A DNA stretch of 64,000 bases. Origin: Adiantum capillus-veneris. Taxonomy: Eukaryota; Streptophyta; Polypodiopsida; Polypodiales; Pteridaceae. Positions 58,470 through 64,000 of the stretch are shown in pieces. The position numbers and the translations under genes are program-made. The stretch is from assembly GCA_014529385.2 (NCBI GenBank), contig CM043945.1, positions 3,446,312 through 3,510,311 of the forward strand. The letters run 5' to 3'. The stretch's first letter is position 1. Each line of letters starts with the position of its first letter. The notes beneath the pieces were generated by a model. That model had not been told where the DNA came from. It ran no database searches and was given only the letters and a program-made list of their open reading frames with translations.

Positions 58470-59862
58470 CTTTGCAATGAGTATCCTCTTTTTGAGCTTC
58501 AACCATGGAAGCTCTAGGAGTGTCAATGAGTACATTTCTTTTGGGGCAAGAACGATAACCATGTCCTTGCTTTCCACACTGAAAGCATTTATGGTCTTTA
58601 TGAAAGGCCTCTAATTCTTCAGGAGAGAGCTTATTTTTACCTTTGTAAGCTCCTTTCTTCTTGGCCTTGTTGTTGGTCGTGTTGGTGTTGGTGTTGCCTT
58701 GGAAAGAGTTTTGAGTATTGCTCTTCCCTTTAGCTTCATTTCAATCTTTGTTTTCCATGGGCTTGAAATTTCTTCTCACCCCTTGTTGGAACTTGATCCT
58801 TGTGGTGGATGGCTTCGGTGATAGTGCTAGGCCGTTGTGAGTTGACATACTTGGCCATTTCTTCAGGTAATACCGCATAAAATTATTGCTTTTGTTTGGA
58901 GATGTCTATCCTTTGAAAGATTGTAGCTTTGAGATGTAAATTCCAAAAAAATTCTACATATTTGTGGATAGACTCGTTGAAGGACAGCTTCAGGCTCCAC
59001 CATTCGGTAAGCACTTTTTCCTTTGCATCGCTTGAAACAAATTGCTTCATGATGGAGACTCGTAGAGTTTTCCATGTCTTTGGGGCCTCGCCATTGCCAT
59101 GAAGGCTAGCCCACCATTGACGAGTAGATTTCTAGACGTGCATAGCTACATGGTGTAACTTGCAGGACTCTGTGAAGCCCTCGTCTCCAAAGGCCGCATC
59201 AAATTTTTGGATGAAGGCCAATACTTTGTCGATGGCACCAAAGGTGCCATCATAGGTGAGAAAAGAGATACTCTTTCCTCCCTCTGTGAACTTTTTGAGC
59301 TTTTGTGATCTTCGCCATGCAGGGTATGATTTGCAATGTCCTCCCCTCTTGTATTCTCTAGGAGAATAGCCTTAGATTTCTTCGAAAGAGGATAAAGGTG
59401 AAGAAGAAGGAGAAGAGGGTGACCTCTTTATTGCCTTTTTCTTCCTTTGTTTCCTCTCTTCCCTTTTGGAATGACGAGGAGAACGACTATGGGTTGACCG
59501 TTTCCTCTTGAGAGGAGTTGGCGGCAGTCTAGACCGTTGTCTTCATGGAGCCACATCTTCAGAGGAACTTAGGGATTTGCTCCTTTCTCGTTCTTTGGAT
59601 TCCTCCTCTCTTATGGGAGAGAGTGTTCTTTTGGAAGTCTCATCAAGAGACCTCCTAAGCTCTCTCTCCTCTTGGAGAGGAAGGGAAATCCCATAAGCAC
59701 GAAGTTGTTGAGTAGCTTCGGCTTGCAAAGTAAGGTTGCCCAAAGCTTGATGCAACCTAGTAACAAGATAATTAACAAACATGGGGGCATCATCATTAGC
59801 ACCTTCATGTGTAAAATCAAAGCTATCAATGTTCATTCTACTCTCTTGGTTATTGTCAACCA
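58470..59862 (-). pseudogene. Element E gag
   Basis: Sense start at ATG 59860-59862 (MVDNNQESRMN). An acidic N-terminus and a Ser/Arg/Lys-rich region follow. A TGA near 59543 (probably CGA) and a TAA near 59370 interrupt it. The gag core resumes with YDGTFGAIDKVLAFIQKF-like text, WWASLHG and EWWSLKLSFNESIHKYVEFF. A nucleocapsid knuckle CFQCGKQGHGYRSC (C-X2-C-X4-H-X4-C) lies near 58550-58590. At the 58465 target site it is cut from the protease part by element F. Multiple stops make it a pseudogene. Confidence 0.78.
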
Positions 59863-60261
59863 TGCTAAAAATACTTATGTGTTTACTTAGTGTATTCTTT
59901 GGCAATTCAAAACCTTAGTTGCTACTCCTCTTAGCCTTTGAAAATAAGCACTTAAGTATCTACAACCACGGCTCGAATTGGTTAATTATAGAGAGTAGTG
60001 GGCTGGGTCTAGCATAGCAGAATTACCGATGGATAGCTCCTTTCGGACTTCTTATGACTCAATATTGGTCAAGCCACAGGCAAGTCTAAAAATACCCCAT
60101 TATTAAGACCAAAGCTCTTGAGGTGCACCATAGCCCACATAGTGGGCTTGACAAACCAATAATAGATCCCAGTCCCACTTATCCTAATGTAATTAACACA
60201 ATCAACCATTAATAGGATACTTAAGGACCTCGCTTCTTAACTAAGATAAGAGAAACCAAAT
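59863..60261 (-). other. Element E leader
   Basis: About 400 bp between PBS and gag start. No ORF or repeat seen. Confidence 0.6.
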
Positions 60262-60273
60262 GCTATAATACCA
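60262..60273 (-). other. Element E primer binding site
   Basis: Sense TGGTATTATAGC, two changes from the tRNA-iMet site TGGTATCAGAGC, directly inside the 5' LTR. Confidence 0.75.
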
Positions 60274-60274
60274 A

Positions 60275-61012
60275 TGTAATGGAAATGGCCTACGAACTTT
60301 GAGAATAGCGGAATTAAGAGAATTAGAGTGAGCATTTTTGTGAGATTGCTTTGAGAACATAAAGGGTGAACTTAATTGATGGTAGCAACATGAACATAGT
60401 ACTTAATTAACTTGGCATGAATAATAATTTTGCAAGAGAGAGAGTATTAGAGAACATGACAATAGTTGAGGATTGGATTTACTTGGAGACGGTCCCCCCT
60501 CCAAAAAGCGTTCGTATTATAGATTCCCCCATCAAGAGAGACTTGGTACAATACAATCTTTGTGTTCCTTGTGACCTTCGTGGTGCTATGAATATGGAAA
60601 GCTTCATGCATCACGAGCATAACATAAACTTTGCCAAAATCATTAACCATCCCAAGCCTCAGTCCCAAGGCCTCAAACACCTTCGAAGGTGAAGAGAGCT
60701 AGTGGGGAATGAGGGTAGGGAAGAGGAAGGAGAATCATTCATAGGAGAAAGAAATAGTTCCTCACTTATCATTACTCTTCTTGCTTAGCATAGCATAATA
60801 CCATAGTAATGAAGATGAAAAATATGGGAAACTTAAGCATTGAAGCATGGATCTTGGTTGGATTTGCATTCCATAGCCAAGTTTGTTAGTGTAGGCTCTC
60901 AACTTCTCAACGAGCTTGGAGAAGGAGATGGAGCTCTTGCACTTTGCACTCCACACAATGAGAGAGAGTGTGTGTGTGTGGGAGAGTATACCCCCTCTCA
61001 AGCTTGGTCCAC

Positions 61013-61094
<82 letters not shown>

Positions 61095-61157
61095 TTAATT
61101 ATATGATTTGGACATGTGTCCTCTTTTTCCTCTTTGAGAGAAAGAACTTAATTACTA
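60275..61157 (-). repeat. Element E 5' LTR, truncated
   Basis: Matches the first 880 or so bases of 49734-51326, including the CT tract (61012-61089). The match ends abruptly at CTTAATTA; the remaining 700 bp of the LTR is missing here. Confidence 0.85.
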
Positions 61158-62055
61158 TTAACTGAGTCACGCCAGCTAACAGGAGCTGCTAAAGACCGAA
61201 TACATATGGATGCACATCAAAGATCAACATGAAGAGGCAGTAAAGATTGGAGTTACACATTTTTCATATTTTCCCAAAATGGTCATGTATTGTAAATTCC
61301 CGATTTATTTCAATTCATTGTAATATTTTAATGTGTTACGCCCTCAATGGGAGTTCCAAGTTGTGAAAAATAGATCAATTAGTGTGCCTAGGTGGCAAAT
61401 TTAGTAAGTGATGGAGCCCTAAAGGCCTTGGGCGCCCGGACATTGCATATTTTTACCTGAGGTATATAAAGCAGTGTGTAAAAGAAATTAGGGTCTCAAA
61501 CTCATTTGTTGAGAGCACTCTTTGGTGAGAGCTCTTGAGGTGTGTGGCTATGGAGTCCTTGAGCTTCTCCTTGCTCATGTGACTTGGTTAATACTAATCG
61601 ATGCTTAATTCTCTTTCACTATGCCTTTCTCATGCTTCTTATGATTGCTATGATGCTTAGATTAGCTAGATCTTAAGTAATTAGTGGTTAATCCCGCTCT
61701 AATCTTGTGTGATTACCCTCTTTGCTTGTGTGTGCATGTAGGTTTGATTGGATTGTGGTGCTCGATAGATCTATGTGTGTGCGCTCGTGATTCGTGTGTT
61801 GCATGATAGGATTAGTGTTGTGTGCATCTTGGAATCGTTAGTGTGTGTGATTGGGTTGATTAGAGGTGAAGAGAAGTGGATGTGAAGATTGCTCATCATT
61901 GTGGCTTAGCTCCTCCATAGGCCGAGAAGGTCACCTTGTAGAGTCACCATTCGTGTTGCCATGATTAGTTCACTAATCATGTGAGTGTTTCCATGCCCTA
62001 GCCAAGTAGCTCATCCCTCCGGATTGATAATTATGTTGGTCATCAGAGCTATGCA
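61158..62055. other. Unassigned sequence with TATA-like box
   Basis: No ORF. GAGGTATATAAAG near 61462-61474 resembles the B promoter text. TGTTACGCCCTC at about 61336 and TGGTCATCAGAGC at 62037-62049 hint at an LTR and PBS, but no partner LTR is present. Confidence 0.35.
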
Positions 62056-63410
62056 ATGATGGAAGCCAACATTCATAGCATTCTAGAGATTACTCCATGC
62101 AAGCATGATATCAAAACAATGCTAGGTATGCATACAGGTCAAGAAGAAATGGTTGCTACCCTTAGCATCCAAAATCATGAAGAGCGGGTAAAGTTTCAAG
62201 TGAAGCCTTCAAAGGAAATGCTTGTAGATGTCATCATTGGACATCAGTGGTAGACCAACACAAGGCCTACAAAGAAGATAAAATGCTAATACTCTCTTTT
62301 CCAAGAGGTAACAAGCACAGTTACAGGTACCATTAATGCTAGATTTAGAGTTGCAAAAGTCACAAGAATCAAAGACAAATCTTGCAGACAAAGGTAAAGC
62401 TAAAGTGGACCTTCCACCGATTAGCACAAAAGATGTGACAGCATATGCCTCTACATCAAAGAACCCTCATGGATAAGCTTCTTCAAGCAAGTCAGGCTTT
62501 CAAAACTTCAAGTCAATTGCTGACCCAACTGAGACCTCTAAGGAGACACAGAAAAAATCAAAGGTATATCAGCCAAAGTACTCAAAAAAGCAAAGGAAAG
62601 TCAAGCAAGTGTTTGCTCCGAGCAGTTTAGTCAAAGTCAATATCCGGTTTGGATTAAGGACGAGAAATCAACGCAGAAAGACAAAAACATGGGATGGATA
62701 GCATCACAATGGAGCTTAAAAGAACAAGAGTACTATGGAGGTAACATACATATATGGGTGCCAAAACCGCAGGTTAGAGCATATGAAGTAATGTGAAGTC
62801 CCTCCCAAGAAAGAAGGCCCACAAGGTATCAACCTCTGTAATATCCTAGGATACCTAAGAAGCAGGTATTCAACAGAACAACATTGAAAGATGCTAAAGT
62901 CTACCACAACTCTCAAGAGGATACATAACAAAGACGGATCCCAAAGAATGTTCCTCTTGGACAAGGACTCTACACAGGTTATAAAAAGATTTGGCTACCA
63001 GGAAACCACGAGCCAACTCCAGCTACACCAGACCTGCATAAAGATCTCAAGAGCTCAACAAGACCTAAAGTGAAACAAAGACAACAATTGAGATACAAAG
63101 GTCATCAAGATATTTGGATTCCTAAGTCTTCCAATGCTCCTAGTCAAAAGTCAAATGTCAACGATCAAAAAAGGCCTACAAGAACATCAAAGACTTCTTA
63201 CAACATGCCCAATTGGAGAATGAAACAGATAATGGAGTCTTCACAGTCAAAGAAGGACAATCCAACCAAGGTGAATGTAGATTCAACGAAGATAAAACAG
63301 GTATGGCAAAAGAAACCTTCAATGCCAAGTTGGTCCTTCACTAATCCTCTTTTTGAGGATTCAAACTTACTTTTACCTAAAGAAATGTTTGTAGTAAGCA
63401 CAAGAATGTA
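62056..63410 (+). pseudogene. 3' pol fragment of an A/B-type element (PR2 end and W-P tail)
   Basis: The first open part (62056-62253) matches the C-terminal half of the second protease domain: a hydrophobic beta pattern then VDVIIGHQW, like LLLGQPW in B and LGRMWM in A. The DSGA half is missing. After stops and frameshifts the tail motif appears repeatedly: VWIKDEK (62655), HIWVPKPQ (62749), KIWLPG (62982), DIWIPKS (63107) and KQVWQKK (63296). The tail ends at 63410. Together with A and B this makes three examples of PR2 plus W-P tail. Confidence 0.65.
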
Positions 63411-63650
63411 AAAAGTAAAGTTGCTAGGGTGCAAAAAACACTCTTTGGCATAGTCAAAGTTGGGCTACTGAGCCATCAAATGAACAAAGCATTAGTCCCA
63501 AAGCTTCAACTCATATTAAACTATGTGCTAAGAGTCATAGTTATTAGGCTTACGCTCAAGCTGGAAGAGTTGAGCATATCTAAGTCATGTCGCTCATGCT
63601 GGATGAGATGAGCATAAGAGTCTAAGTCTATTAACTTACAATTGGTGGAG
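63411..63650. other. Spacer before inverted LTR piece
   Basis: Nothing recognised except a weak purine stretch (GGTGGAG, about 63644-63650). Confidence 0.4.
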
Positions 63651-63836
63651 TGTCGTTCTCATAATAACTAATAACTAATTCTCCTAAATGATTTTCTCAT
63701 GTTAAACTGATCATTTAATATGGGGAAGTGCCACGGGAGAAAAAGTTAGAATATTGGTTAAGCTGGCAGACCGGCCACAGTAGGGATCCAAAGGAGGGAA
63801 AATAAGGATCCAAAGGGGGGGACATTTGCAAAAGAG
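63651..63836 (+). repeat. E-family LTR fragment, opposite orientation to E
   Basis: Starts TGTCGTTCTC and carries AAATGATTTTCTCATGTTAA and GATCATTTAATATGG, which match the sense-strand start of the E LTR (reverse complement of about 51250-51326). It is interrupted at 63837. Confidence 0.7.
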
Positions 63837-64000
63837 TTGTTGGAATTAGGGTTGCAGAGAAACACACACAGCTTGGAGAAGACGAAGGAAGGTCAAGGCA
63901 CACAATAGAGAGTGTATTACTTAGGGTGCAATGGAAAGATAGATAGCCCTAGAGTGATGGGCGTATATACAATGCTCGGGGGAAAAAACCTCCTAAAGAG
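63837..64000 (-). repeat. F-family LTR fragment, minus orientation, cut by window end
   Basis: TGTTGGAATTAGGGTTGCAG is the reverse complement of the F LTR end. The match continues to the window edge. No PBS lies to its left, so it is a 3' LTR or a solo LTR. Confidence 0.85.

Larger units (their letters stand above)
49734..61157 (-). mobile_element. Element E: internally deleted Ty3/gypsy retrotransposon, chromovirus-like
   Basis: LTRs at 49734-51326 (complete) and 60275-61157 (truncated) start with the same text and share a CT tract and flanking sequence. The PBS at 60262-60273 is on the minus strand and a PPT follows the left LTR. Remains of gag, protease and RT read leftward. Integrase is absent and the RT centre is deleted. 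Element F splits it at 53301. The order gag-PR-RT, a CX2CX4HX4C knuckle and a tRNA-Met type PBS fit chromoviruses, but no chromodomain survives to prove it. Confidence 0.8.

Noticed and set aside
61336-62049. Complete LTR with PBS TGGTCATCAGAGC
   Set aside because: No partner LTR, no CA end before the site, and the PBS needs an extra base. Kept only as a note.

Overview
This is eukaryotic, plant-type nuclear DNA made almost entirely of nested LTR retrotransposons. I see no bacterial genes, tRNA, rRNA or CRISPR array, and no convincing host gene. Primer sites matching plant tRNA-Asp and tRNA-iMet, TG...CA LTRs, 5-bp target duplications, mixed Ty3/gypsy and Ty1/copia families and long CT and TG tracts all fit a large vascular plant genome. 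The protein style resembles elements I associate with ferns, but that is a weak impression from memory.

Layout. The oldest visible layer, D, is a minus-strand gypsy element. Its gag lies at 1-1075, its split leader at 1076-1527 and 39472-40950, its PBS at 40951-40968 and its LTR at 40973-41926. Element A (plus strand, gypsy, 1528-39466) is inserted in D's leader. A was then hit twice. Copia element C (7002-12663, TSD TCCTT) landed one codon before the catalytic Asp of A's first protease. Gypsy element B (minus strand, 18436-37122, TSD GGTAC) landed in a small ORF between A's pol and its 3' LTR. From 41.9 to 49.7 kb there is non-coding DNA with degenerate tandem repeats and TG tracts. Element E (minus strand, gypsy, 49734-61157) is internally deleted and carries copia element F (53301-58464, TSD TGAGC). 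The right end (61.2-64 kb) holds a 3' fragment of an A/B-type element, an inverted E-family LTR piece and an inverted F-family LTR piece.

The most unusual system is the A/B/D gypsy group. A and B encode gag, a first retropepsin-like domain, RT, RNase H and integrase, then a second retropepsin domain with a clean LLD(T/S)GA motif, then a tail of repeated W-(I/V)-P-(K/R) motifs. B also has a tandem 126-residue duplication of the integrase zinc-binding module and a further ORF of about 924 codons before its 3' LTR. B and D carry arrays of 20-24 bp palindromes at about 285 and about 133 bp spacing. The palindrome sequence differs between the two families, but the spacing and a CGCG centre are shared. 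In B one array precedes gag and another precedes the 3' ORF, each ending about 177 bp before the start codon.

No element here looks competent to move by itself. Most stop codons fit C-to-T decay of methylated DNA, and A also lacks key RT and RNase H residues.
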